This document shows positions 1-9,714 of a DNA stretch of 64,000 nt, piece by piece. Source of the DNA: Periconia sp. R9002 (Eukaryota > Ascomycota > Dothideomycetes > Pleosporales > Periconiaceae); assembly GCA_023627715.1 (NCBI GenBank), contig JAMAHW010000046.1, forward strand, positions 1 to 64,000. The letters run 5' to 3'. Every line of letters begins with the position of its first letter. Position 1 is the stretch's first letter. The notes below the pieces were generated by a model that was given only the letters and a program-made list of their open reading frames with translations, ran no database searches and was not told the DNA's origin. Position numbers and translations under genes: made by a program.

Positions 1-2
1 TA

Positions 3-1577
3 GTCAGTGAGAGCTGGGTTACTCGCTTCATCAACCGACACAGTATCCATCTTATCTCTCAATGGACAGTCGGCATGGACAGCAATCGCCACAAAGCTGA
101 TTCAGAGGATAAATATCGCCTCTACTTTGACCTTCTGCATAGTAAGATCAATCAATATCAGGTAGATCCTCGTCATACCTACAATATGGATGAAAAAGGC
201 TTCTTGATTGGAATTGTTAATAGATCAAAGAGGATCTTCAGCAGGCGAATGTGGGAGAAGAAGGAGGTTACAGCATCACTCCAAGATGGCAACCGCGCGT
301 GGATCACGCTCCTGGCATGTATCTGCGCGGATGGATCAGCTCTGCCACCAAGCCTCATCTATGAGGCTGCCAACAAGGGCATCCAATCAACCTGGGTAGA
401 GGAGATCAAGGCAGGCAAACATAAAGTCTTTATTACCTCATCACCCTCTGGCTGGACAAACAACGATATTGGGCTTGCCTGGCTTGAACAGGTGTTTGAT
501 CGCTGTACAAAGGAGAAGGCCCGACGATCATATCGACTCCTAGTCCTAGATGGTCATGGATCCCATATTACTATGGACTTTATCGACTATTGTGATCGAA
601 ATAGGATCCTCCTTGCTATTCTGCCACCTCATTCGACTCATACGCTTCAGCCACTTGATGTTGCGATGTTCAAGCCTCTATCAACAGCCTACTCAGCAGA
701 GCTCTCAAAACACCTCCACAGAAGCCAGGGCCTAGCTTCTATCACCAAAGGTGATTTCTTCCCCCTATTCTGGAATGCATGGAAGGACTCCTTCAAGGAA
801 TCAACAATCCTCAGCTCTTTTAGATCGACAGGCATATCGCCACCTGATCCCACTCCTATCCTTGATAGGTTCGCCCATAATCAGGACTCAGGCAATAGCT
901 CCTCATCAGGACTTAGTGATCATGATTGGAGAAAGATGGATAGACTTATACGCTCTGCAGTCAAGGATCAGAGTAGTAAGGATATGCAGAAGCTTCGTCA
1001 ATCACTTCACCACATATCTGTTCAAAATGAGCTCCTCCACCATGATAATGCTGGGCTGAGGGAGGCGCTAGCGATCAAGAAGAAGCGCACAAGGAAGGGC
1101 AAATCCCTAGATCTACAACAGCGTGAGGAGTATCATAGTAGATCAGTGTTCTGGTCACCAAAGAAGGTGAGGGAGGCACATGTTCGTCAATCTATCAAGG
1201 AGCGTGAGGAAAAGGAGGAACAGCTTCAAAAAGCAGAGACGGCAGAGCGGAGGAAGGCAGCTAAGCTATACAAGGAAAAGATCCAGCAGGAGAAGCGTGT
1301 TGCGCGAGAGGTAGCCAAGGAGGCAAAGGAGAAGGAGAGGGCTGAAAAGGCAGCTCAGCGCGCCGCCCAGAAGTCTGCCCGCGACGTAGAAAAAGCTCTA
1401 CAATTATCCCAAAAGAGGAAGAGGAAGGCCTCGCAGCCACCTCTACAGAAGAAAAAGCGTCAGAAACGTGTTGTGGATGCCCCAGATCTGGGTGAGTCCT
1501 CAGAGGGCGCATCTGCTACCCCAACCAGATTAACGCGCCGCGGCCGCAATGTCAAGCTACCAGATAGATTTAAGTAG
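3..1577 (+). mobile_element. pogo/Fot1-type DNA transposase, 5' end outside the window
   Basis: The reading frame is open from the left edge, so the N-terminal DNA-binding part lies outside; the first in-window ATG at 75 is internal. The visible start (SWVTRFINRH) is the tail of a CENP-B/Tc5-type helix-turn-helix. The DDE domain follows, with candidate catalytic aspartates in NMDEKGF, LVLDGHGSH and LQPLDVAMFKP (D39, D159 and D195 counted from the ATG at 75). The last two have 35 residues between them, the DD35D-like spacing of pogo enzymes. The C-terminal 200 residues are a basic Lys/Glu/Ala-rich helix ending in an arginine-rich tail. The enzyme should cut and paste its own element at TA targets. 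No stop or frameshift interrupts about 525 codons, so the copy could be recent. The family call is firm; activity is not shown. Confidence 0.9.
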
Positions 1578-2157
1578 CGCAAATTGATCGCAGCTATCAA
1601 CTTTATACTCCACCAGAAAATCGCGTGATAATACTGTCTGTAGGTGGTTTTATAACCGTATTTCTAGTAGAGCGTTTATGGTGTTCGGCGTGCATTTGGT
1701 GAATCCGTGCATTGGGTGCACGGACACGGTACTGAACCTCTAGTAAGTGCAACGAACACAGCATCGACATTTGCGAAATTTATTCCCTGAGATTCCCATT
1801 TTCGAAAAAATTATGTACCGTCAGTTATTCAGCCTCTTGCGTTCATCTTCAGTATGGAATCATTCTGAAACGATCTAAAATATTCCTATATGCAAAAATG
1901 CATTCTCTTGGTAACTGGCGCTTGCAATCCATTAATTGCAGAGCATCAATATCTACGCGCCTGCGGCATACAGCCATAAATTGCACGACTAGTTATATAG
2001 AGAATATTGCAATAGATTTGATATGAGGTTGTCCATGCGCATGCGCATGTAGGAGCACAGGGCTATACAGAGAACCTGTCCGTCTGACGCTCTCAAGGAA
2101 GACGATACGAGTTGACATTTTGAATGAAGAGGACACACAGTCTATATGTTCAATCTG
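1578..2157. other. Transposon 3' flank, no gene
   Basis: This holds the probable transposon end near 1740 and then AT-rich DNA. A 16-bp perfect palindrome made of CATGCGCA and its reverse complement sits at 2034-2049. I see no coding signal. Confidence 0.5.
1704..1724. repeat. Short inverted repeat, candidate 3' end of the transposon
   Basis: An 8-bp perfect inverted repeat (TCCGTGCA at 1704-1711, TGCACGGA at 1717-1724) with a 5-bp spacer lies 127 bp after the transposase stop. It is followed by CACGGTACTGAACCTC and then TA at 1741. This is where a terminal inverted repeat and TA duplication would be expected. The matching left end would be outside the window, so this is inference. Confidence 0.35.
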
Positions 2158-4033
2158 TCATATCATTTCCAGACTATGTCTAGTCCTCTGTGGGCGCCTT
2201 TTCCATCCAACATGTGAGATGCCATCGTCTCTCTGGACGAAAACACGTGCGGCATCCCAGTTCTTCCAGGCTATATACGCACAAAACAATAGCTGAAATA
2301 GAATTGCTGCCGAAACTATCCACGGAGAAACATGACGAGCATCTCGCATCAACTGAGGCATCACTTCTGGAATTTGAGGGAGATGAAGGCCTGTCAAACC
2401 CCACATCGACCAGCAACTACATCGATTCATGATCCCCCATTGAGTGATCACAACGATGGCTATGTTGCTGAGAGCACAGAAAATATCCTTGATAAACACA
2501 CACCAAAACAGCCTTCTCCGAAGGCACATCTCAAGAAGACACTCGAGGGCGAAACTCACAATCCAAATGACGAACCTTCGCCGCAATCAGCGGTCTATCA
2601 AAAAAATAGATCGAGATATACTTACATCAGTGTTTCAGGTATGTGACGGCACCCAAGGCCGTGAGGAGGTACATAATACGATAAGATGACTGCAGTGATG
2701 TAGCTAGCACTCACAGCAAGACTGGCAGCAGCTACGAATCCCGCCATGTCGTAGTGACTAATTCTGAATGCTCGTGGTCGATTTTTCCACTTCAAAGGTC
2801 TCCATGCATTCAATCCCCCGTGAAATGCTCTTTCTCGTCCAAGTTTACACCAGGATATCGACTTCCGATGCGCCGCCGAAGGCCTTCGTGCATAAGGGGA
2901 AAAACTTGGACTGGAGTCTCCCGTGGAACGCGTTCTGGTGTCGATATCGAGGCACTCTAGATGATATTCAAACCCCTGGAGTAGTCGGGGAATAGAAGCT
3001 TCTGTTTGGGATACCCCGATAACTGACGCAATTACAACGGCCGATGTCACCCAGAGATATAGCCCAGAAAATGCCACGCTGTGGATTTCGATATTTGGCC
3101 AGTTTGAAGGACTCGGATTCGATGAAGCTGCTTTGATCAGAGCGATGACCCAACCACTTATAAAAAACAATTCTGCAAGTGCGACAGGAAGCGCCTTGGT
3201 TTGGCGATCAGCAGCTAAACAATCTGCAGTCTCTTCATAGATATGACGAATGTCTATCTCAAAACGTGAGTGGCTTCGAAGTCTTAAACTGGATCCCATG
3301 CGTCAGCGATAGCAAGACTGAAATTGCGAAATACTTACTATGTACGGCGAAATTGGCGTAGTTGTTCCTCACTCTTCCCGCAGTCGTCATATGCAACCAT
3401 CATAATTGCCATCCTCTTCCATGTCTTTGCATACTCTGGCGACGAGGGATCGATATTCGCTTTTGAGCACAGCTTCTTCGCAGCCGAAACTCGTGACCGG
3501 CATATCGCAAGTGTCACCAGCATACTGGTAATAGAATCTATGGGGTCTCCGAGAATGTGGAATATAGTAGCTGTCTCGACACTGAATCCAAGTGGAGACC
3601 GAGGAAACTGGCCGACCTATAATTGCGAGTACCAAGTCAGCTGAACTCAAACAGTGGTGATGCACTGGGAGATATGTGCAAAGTCTTAAACGCCACACCG
3701 CATGGTGTCTTTACCAATTGGAACAGTGGTAGTTTCCATGTGACGATTCGTGTCCCTGTACGACTTTAAGCAACTACTCACGGCATTTGCGAGACATTAC
3801 CAACATATATCTTCGATCGGATATGGTGTCCAGCCACTCCACATGGAACCGAAGTTTCCGCTTCTGTTTCCTGTGATTACCTCACATGCTCTCTCAGTCA
3901 ACATTCGCGTTCCGTGAAAGAATATCTCGCTCTCAGGTAAACACGTCTCACTGAGGTGTTTGTAGACGGGAACAAATGCACCAAAATCAAAGCCATTGGT
4001 GCGATTGCTTATGAACGATAACTGACAGTCCAT
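2158..4033 (-). CDS. Multi-pass membrane protein of unknown function
   Basis: I infer five exons: 4033-3801, 3755-3692, 3616-3339, 3273-2626 and 2575-2158. They give 546 residues and stay in frame across every junction. Introns are 45-75 nt, and CTGAC-like branch sites are visible in the second and third. The product has a luminal-looking N-terminal part with an N-glycosylation site (SNRT), then several hydrophobic segments (for example LAELFFISGWVIALIK, FVAAASLAVSASYITAV and ILFQLLFCAYIAW), short charged loops and a basic C-terminus. The tryptophan and cysteine pattern WGIMNRCSCWSMWG lies between late membrane segments. I recall such proteins only as uncharacterised fungal proteins, so I give no function. 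It sits next to a transposon. A TATATAAAG lies about 65 nt upstream of the ATG. Confidence 0.7.
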
Positions 4034-5112
4034 AAACCTGATGGTTATTCAAAAGTATGGGGCACTCGACTCTGACGAAGTGATATACACTAGGCTTTAT
4101 ATATCTTTCATGTAGATGTAATAGACCCTCATATGCACATTGACAAGCGAGACATTATAGGCAAGGCAGCCATTCAGAGCAAAGCTTACATTCAGCATGA
4201 TGAACTGGGTGGTCCCGATGCGAGTCCCTCGTATAGCCACACCCGGACTCTGCTAAATATCATCCTCACTTCAATAAATCACCAATCACATTTTGGAGCT
4301 GCTCGTGTTCGCGTGTGGTGCATGTAGCCACGCGATGGCTATGCCGAAGATCTTAAAGAAGCTCGAAGGCCTAATTGGATTGTCTGCCAATTCTAGGAAT
4401 ACCAGGGGCTTGAGGTATTTTTTTGGTTGCACGCGAGGCTTCTCGGTCTGCATTGTATCGGTGTGTACACATCGCATATGCAGCCTGGATTGCTTTACCC
4501 TGCGCTGATTACTCTCTTTTTAATTGAGATCTGGTAACTTGTTGGCGTTAAGAGCTGTTTGCGGTGCCGTTTATCTGTCGCCGAGTGAGTATGTTCTCTC
4601 CAACAAACACGACTTGCCTTTCAACACAGGCAGTAACTTCGTTCTCTCGGATAATTGGCAATGAACGGTTGTACACTCATGATCAGACGACCTCCTTCGG
4701 TGAGTGTTTAAAGCCTATGGCTGATACATTCTGAGAGGGTGGTGATCATTTCCCATTGTAGTCACCGCCGATTAAGGCTTCCATACAGGACAAGAATTAG
4801 GCGCTCTTTTCTCAAGCTTAGAAGTATTAGTCTTAGTCATATAGGAGAATGATAACCATTTCAAATGAACATCTTGAATCACGTACCCCAAAATTTAGTT
4901 GTGTCTGTCTTGACCGAGGACGTGCTTGTGAATTTCTACCATGTTGATACTGCGAGTAATACAGGACTCCGCGACGATTATTTTACATTTTCCATGAATA
5001 TTATCGTGTCTTCATATGTAATGTAATGAAACGATGAAATATATACAAGATATCGAAAGACAGGATACGTCGGTGATATAGATCTGGCCATTAGATCGAG
5101 CATCATACGTAT
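4034..5112. other. Intergenic, no gene seen
   Basis: This is the upstream region of the membrane-protein gene and the 3' flank of the cysteine-rich GPI gene, both on the minus strand. The only open frames are short and have no protein-like composition. Confidence 0.5.
4095..4103 (-). promoter_or_regulatory. TATA box candidate for the membrane-protein gene
   Basis: TATATAAAG reads on the minus strand about 62-70 nt before the ATG at 4033. It is the only good TATA match in that promoter. Sequence match only. Confidence 0.4.
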
Positions 5113-6589
5113 TCAAAGCATGATCATGGCAGCCCCCACAGTCAAAGCACCGCACAGCAATCCCCAACCTAACCCCACAGAAGGTATCGTAGCTTGGCTT
5201 GGCGCTACTTTTGCGGTTATTTTGGTGCCACTTGTCGCCGTACATTGCTCTCCGCAACCGTAACCTTCCGGACAACAATTGCCACCGCGATCTGGAGGGC
5301 AACTGTACCACGCGCTAGGACAGCGACCTCCTTGTCCTGCTGCGGTTGTTGCGAAGCTACCTCCGCTGGGTACAGCGATTGTCACACCATTGGTGTTAAC
5401 GATGGTACTGCTTGGCGTGGGTAGAATACATGACCCCGTCGTTTGACAGTCTCGACCTATACGACAGCACCCAGAGGGGTAGTATGCTTGACACGCATAA
5501 AACCCCGTCGGGCACAATGATTCTGTTTGCGAGCTTGATGTAGATTGGGCAGAGCTAGTTCCGCTAGTAGGGCGGATCGGTGCTGAAGGCGCTGCCGTTG
5601 AACTGGCACTCGCTGTGGGTGTGGAAGATTCAGATTCCAGACAAGAAGCTCCTGTTGCGCAGGTCCGCCCATTCTGGCAACAGCCTCCTCCGAGGCTAGC
5701 AGCGCAGGAGAACCATCCTGTGCTGCAGACGTACGATGATGATGAGGTTGGAGTAGGGCTAAGGGTGGTGGGAGCTGCGCTAGTGGTTGTAGATCGCGAA
5801 GGCGAGGTTGAAGGTTGGATATAGGTGACTGACGTTCCTGCAATAACACCTGCTTTATATTAGCTGTTTGTACTGATATGCATTCACGCCAAAAATGTTC
5901 TGCAGAAGTCATATTGGCTAGCCTCAACGACACTCACATCCAACATCTTGACAAGTGTACCCAGGCAAGCAGCATCCCCCATTAGAAGAATTTGGGCAAC
6001 TTGTGTATCCGTTCGCGGTATCGCACCGTATGCTACCCTGGCACTGTTCGCCTCTATTACAGCATCCCACGGATCCAAACCCAGTATCCTGGATCGATAT
6101 ACAGGTCTGACCTGTTCCACAGCAACTATTCGGTGCTCCAATGGAAGAGCAATCATTCGTTCCCGAAGGGCATTTGAAATCTCGCTTCAGAAGCACATCA
6201 CGAATATGGAATCGAAGGTAGGAATCGCTCGGTGAGACTGATGAATGCCGACGCAAGGGCGATGCCACCTGGCTCGTGACGTTGGACAATTCTTCTCCTT
6301 CCACTTGTCTTTCGAGGTCGCGCGGGCTTGGAGCAAAGATCCAATTATCCAAAAAGAACATTTCACCCTCGTCACCGCTCATTTTCTTTACGCCAATCGG
6401 CCGCTCTTTTTTCAGTCGGGCTTCCACCTCCAAACCCCTCTTTACATGCAGTTCATCTTCTGGAAAGTACTTTAAATGGCTGGGAAGGTTGTGTGGCCAT
6501 TGTTGTTTAGGGACGGATCCAGCAACAATTGGGGAGGTGCACAGGAGGATGATGGTAGGTGGAAGAGAGAAGAAATCCAGTATCCTCAT
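5113..6589 (-). CDS. Secreted GPI-anchored cysteine-rich repeat protein
   Basis: Two exons, 6589-5938 and 5849-5113, encode 462 residues. The start is the ATG at 6589 (MRILDFFSLPPTIILLC), a clear signal peptide; the frame extends further up but without an ATG. After a charged stretch of about 110 residues come five units of the type C-x(4-7)-C-x(6-8)-CC-x(4)-C, near residues 140, 190, 259, 329 and 399. Ser/Thr-rich linkers, probably O-glycosylated, separate the later ones. The C-terminus is a small-residue site followed by a hydrophobic tail (GLLCGALTVGAAMIML), as for GPI attachment. It should sit at the plasma membrane or wall. The units recall small carbohydrate-binding modules, but I cannot name the family or ligand. 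Confidence 0.8.
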
Positions 6590-7204
6590 AATAACGTGGA
6601 AGCTGTTGAAAAACAAAATACAGCACTAGATTCAAGAGTATGCAAGGCAATAGTTATGTGGCGGCAGGAGGTTGTCAGTAGGTGAGAGGTGGTTGGGAAA
6701 GCTTAGAGCAATCGCCTGCGAAAAATGGCGTGGCTGGGAATGCGTTGGCACATCGACTAATGCAGGGAGCATCCTGAACTTGGCTGTGATGGTCTTGCAC
6801 AAGTTGACCGAATAGCATGAATAGAATGAAGATGATGTATATCGTAAGTGCTTTGGCGTAAGAGAAGTTGCGTGAATGAAATCGGTAAATAACGGCACCC
6901 CACCAATCGTATTCCGATGATTCCGAAAAATCCGATCGGATGCAGGAGCAACACCTTACCGCGTGTTGTATCCAACGTTCACCCATATCCAACTTGGATA
7001 TCTCACTTACAAGCTGGTTTGACTACCAATCATTTATTTGAAAAGTACTAGATTGGCGAAAATTCCACAAAATCGTGGAGAAGATAGTGTGATAGCTCAC
7101 TCGGCTATTCTTGCCATTTGATGATTGGTGGCACGCACCGATCCTTCTAGCATGGTGCAAACCTCTGCACTCTAGATATCAAGTACTTACATTAAACCTT
7201 CGAC
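6590..7204. other. Divergent promoter region, no gene accepted
   Basis: This lies between the minus-strand GPI-protein gene and plus-strand EFM6. A minus-strand frame at 6986-6675 is open, but I judge it to be chance. Confidence 0.5.
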
Positions 7205-8006
7205 ATGTCTGATAGCGAAGAAAATGATGTGTTTGGTGTCAGCGAGGACCTAGTTCCACCTGCTTTCATCAAACCCGCTGGGATATCCGAAGTTGACTTT
7301 GACGGGCTTTTATCGCCACCGCTCAAGTTGCACGAAGATTTGACACGCGGCTGTGGTGGTCAACTATGGCCGGCAGGTATGGTCCTTAGCAAATACATGT
7401 TGCGGAAACCCCAAGATGACTTTAAGGGAAAGGAGATGTAGGTATATATTTGATGTTAGGACATAGTCAGCGCGCTAACGGTTTGCAGTGTCGAATTGGG
7501 TGCTGGAGGTGGTCTGGTTGGGTATGCTTCATTTACAATCTATTTTGCCGTTACTTCGCAGTTTGTTCTTTCGGAGAGTCTAGCCTATTCTAACTGATTT
7601 ATCTAGTCTGGCTGTAGCTATCAAGCACGATTTGACCAATACGCTCCATATCACTGATCAAGAACCGATGTTCGAGCTCATGAAGCAGAATATCACCTTG
7701 AATGACCTGAATATGAGGGTCGAAGCATCGATATACGACTGGGGAACTCCAACTCCCACGAATCTTCCAGGACACCCGGACATCATTCTGGCTGCCGATT
7801 GTGTCTATTTCGAGCCTGCGTTCCCACTTCTTCAACAGACATTACAAGACTTAATCGGCGAGAACACAATATGCTACTTCTGCTTTAAAAAGAGAAGAAG
7901 AGCGGATCTGCAGTTTATGAAGGTTGCCAGGAAAATGTTTGATGTGAAAGAAGTAGAGGATGATCCCGACAAGGGAGTTTGGTCTCGGGAAAATTTGTTC
8001 CTGTGA
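7205..8006 (+). CDS. EFM6: Protein-lysine N-methyltransferase, EFM6 type
   Basis: Three exons, 7205-7437, 7489-7521 and 7607-8006, encode 221 residues. The family signature GCGGQLWPAG comes first, then the AdoMet-binding motif I VELGAGGGLVG, which spans the two junctions around the 33-nt middle exon. Then come the acidic residue of motif II (ITDQEP), AADCVYFEPAFPLL and FCFKKRRRADLQF. These are typical of Methyltransf_16 enzymes of the EFM6 group. In yeast, Efm6 methylates a lysine of translation elongation factor eEF1A in the cytosol. The length is normal. Identity with EFM6 rather than a METTL21 relative rests on the GCGG..W.AG and KKRRRAD motifs. Confidence 0.85.
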
Positions 8007-8532
8007 GTAAATAAGAATGGCTTGAACATACTGATGGACTTACAAGTTTAAAGATACAGAATCGAGAAAAAGAAATGACGGATAATGAACTCCAACCCAC
8101 GAGAGGTTCCCGCGGGAACTAGCTACTGCCCATAAGGTGACGACATACTTGAATCAGAGCGTTGAGGTCTCACTATACTCCACTTTCTACGCAACCAGCC
8201 AACTGGTATAGTCTGTATTGGTCTGTGCCACCATTTCCAATAGCTGTCAATGATATTTCGATTCAAGATCAGCAGCAAGATAATTTGGAAATTGAGGATG
8301 GATGAGATGTGCCGAGTCTTGCATAGTTTCAGGAGTAAATCCAGACCTGTCTAGACCTGTTTTCCAGAACAGGAGACGAACAAGGCGTCACCAATTTTGA
8401 TTTGGCAAAGTGAATTTTCGGGCTAGAACTAAATCTCAGCGGGCAATAAGTATGAAGCCGCTGATGTTCGTGAATGCGTTGTATAAAACACTTTATAATA
8501 CAATAAAAGTAATCCTACATCCATCATGCTAA
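8007..8532. other. Intergenic between convergent genes
   Basis: 3' flanks of EFM6 (plus) and MRPL8 (minus), AT-rich near 8480-8520. No coding signal seen. Confidence 0.5.
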
Positions 8533-9354
8533 TCATACTGTCTCTCGGTTCGACTTTTCCTGGCTACGTTTTGCTCGCTTCTGCTTCTCCAAGACCCCGT
8601 ATAGCTTGCGCATTGGGGTGCCCGCTGGTGCTTCGACGCCGTCTTCAGGGATGAACTTATTCGGTATCTCCCAGTCCTCTGCTTTCTTGGGGTAGCGCAT
8701 ATCCCTGATGGACCTATCTTCGTGTAGGTAGACTCGCTTGGGCTCTAGAAGCTGTCTATCATCCCAGCCTTGCTCTTTGCGTTTTCTCATTGTCTCCACC
8801 ATTTTCCTCAGCTCGCTCATGCCATTGCGGCGAAATTGAGTCACCTTTTTCACATTCCTTGCGGTAATATCATTGATTTGCTTGTTTTCCGGTATATTGG
8901 AGAGTGTTTTGGCAGTCATGGCGAAGCGCATGTCCTTAGGGCCGTCGACAAGCTCGAGGATGGCAGATTCAGCCTGGTCTTCCTTTACGGGTTCGATGCG
9001 AAGAATACGGGTATATCCTCCCGGACGGTCGAGGTAGCGTTCTCTTATGGGTCCGAATAGCCTTGGAACCATTTGGTTGGGTTCCTAAGTCGGTCAGTAA
9101 CTTCTAGCGCGCGCAGCCCCTAAGCCTCGAATCCATACGTAAAATATCTGATAGGCTCTGCGCTTCGTAGCCTCTGTGTTTTTCTTTCCCAGTGTTATCA
9201 GCTTCTCCGCCAAGCTCTGTGCCTCTTTCGCTTTGTGCCAAGTGGTTGTTATCGATTCATGTTTGAAAAGTGATGTGACGAGATTTCGAAGGAGAGCTTG
9301 TCGGTGGGAAGAAGATCGGCTAAGAGCCCGGTATTTCATGTGCCCGCCCGCCAT
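8533..9354 (-). CDS. MRPL8: Mitochondrial large-subunit ribosomal protein bL17m
   Basis: Two exons, 9354-9139 and 9084-8533 with a 54-nt intron, give 255 residues. The N-terminal 70 residues are the bacterial L17 core: MKYRALSRSSSHRQALLRNLVTSLFKHESI, then TTWHKAKEAQSLAEKLITLGK. The second exon continues with RLFGPIRERYLDRPGGYTRI and ends in the charged extension usual for fungal mitochondrial L17. It is built into the mitoribosome large subunit. An ATG three codons upstream (9363) is possible. The gene is divergent from RNR1 across about 360 bp. Confidence 0.93.
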
Positions 9355-9551
9355 GGAGGGCAATTAAAACAATCGGACGCACAGAAAAAGGACAATGGCG
9401 ATAGGAACAGTTGTCGGAGGGTGTTGGAACACCTCTGATGGCGCGCTGCGGTTGTCGATACATCGGTTGTGAAAAGTCCCCGATCGGACGCGGCAACTGG
9501 ATCAACATTTCCCCGAAGCTTTTTGTCAGCGGCCCCGAACTAATGCTCTTA

Positions 9552-9604
9552 ACGCGTGCGTTGCTCCATCCAACCTTTTTCGGCCGTGCACGCCCGGAAC
9601 GCGT
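9552..9604. promoter_or_regulatory. Two MCB (MluI cell-cycle box) elements upstream of RNR1
   Basis: ACGCGT occurs at 9552-9557 and 9599-9604, 163 and 116 bp before the RNR1 ATG. In yeasts this hexamer is bound by MBF (Mbp1/Swi6), which drives G1/S transcription, and RNR1 is a classic target. The match is exact and palindromic. The same stretch is the divergent promoter of MRPL8. Function is inferred from the family and position. Confidence 0.65.
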
Positions 9605-9714
9605 CGCGCGTGTTTAAGTTCTTCCCTCCCCTCCACTTTCGCTCTCTCTCCCTCACAACACTCCCTTCACACTCTCAAGATACCCAAGCATACTTTGTTC
9701 CTTTCTCAGTCAAT

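Noticed and set aside
6675..6986. Minus-strand frame with a membrane segment and CISRCANAF
   Set aside because: No signal peptide, no domain, and it lies in the GPI-gene promoter. The cysteine pattern is too short to call CFEM.
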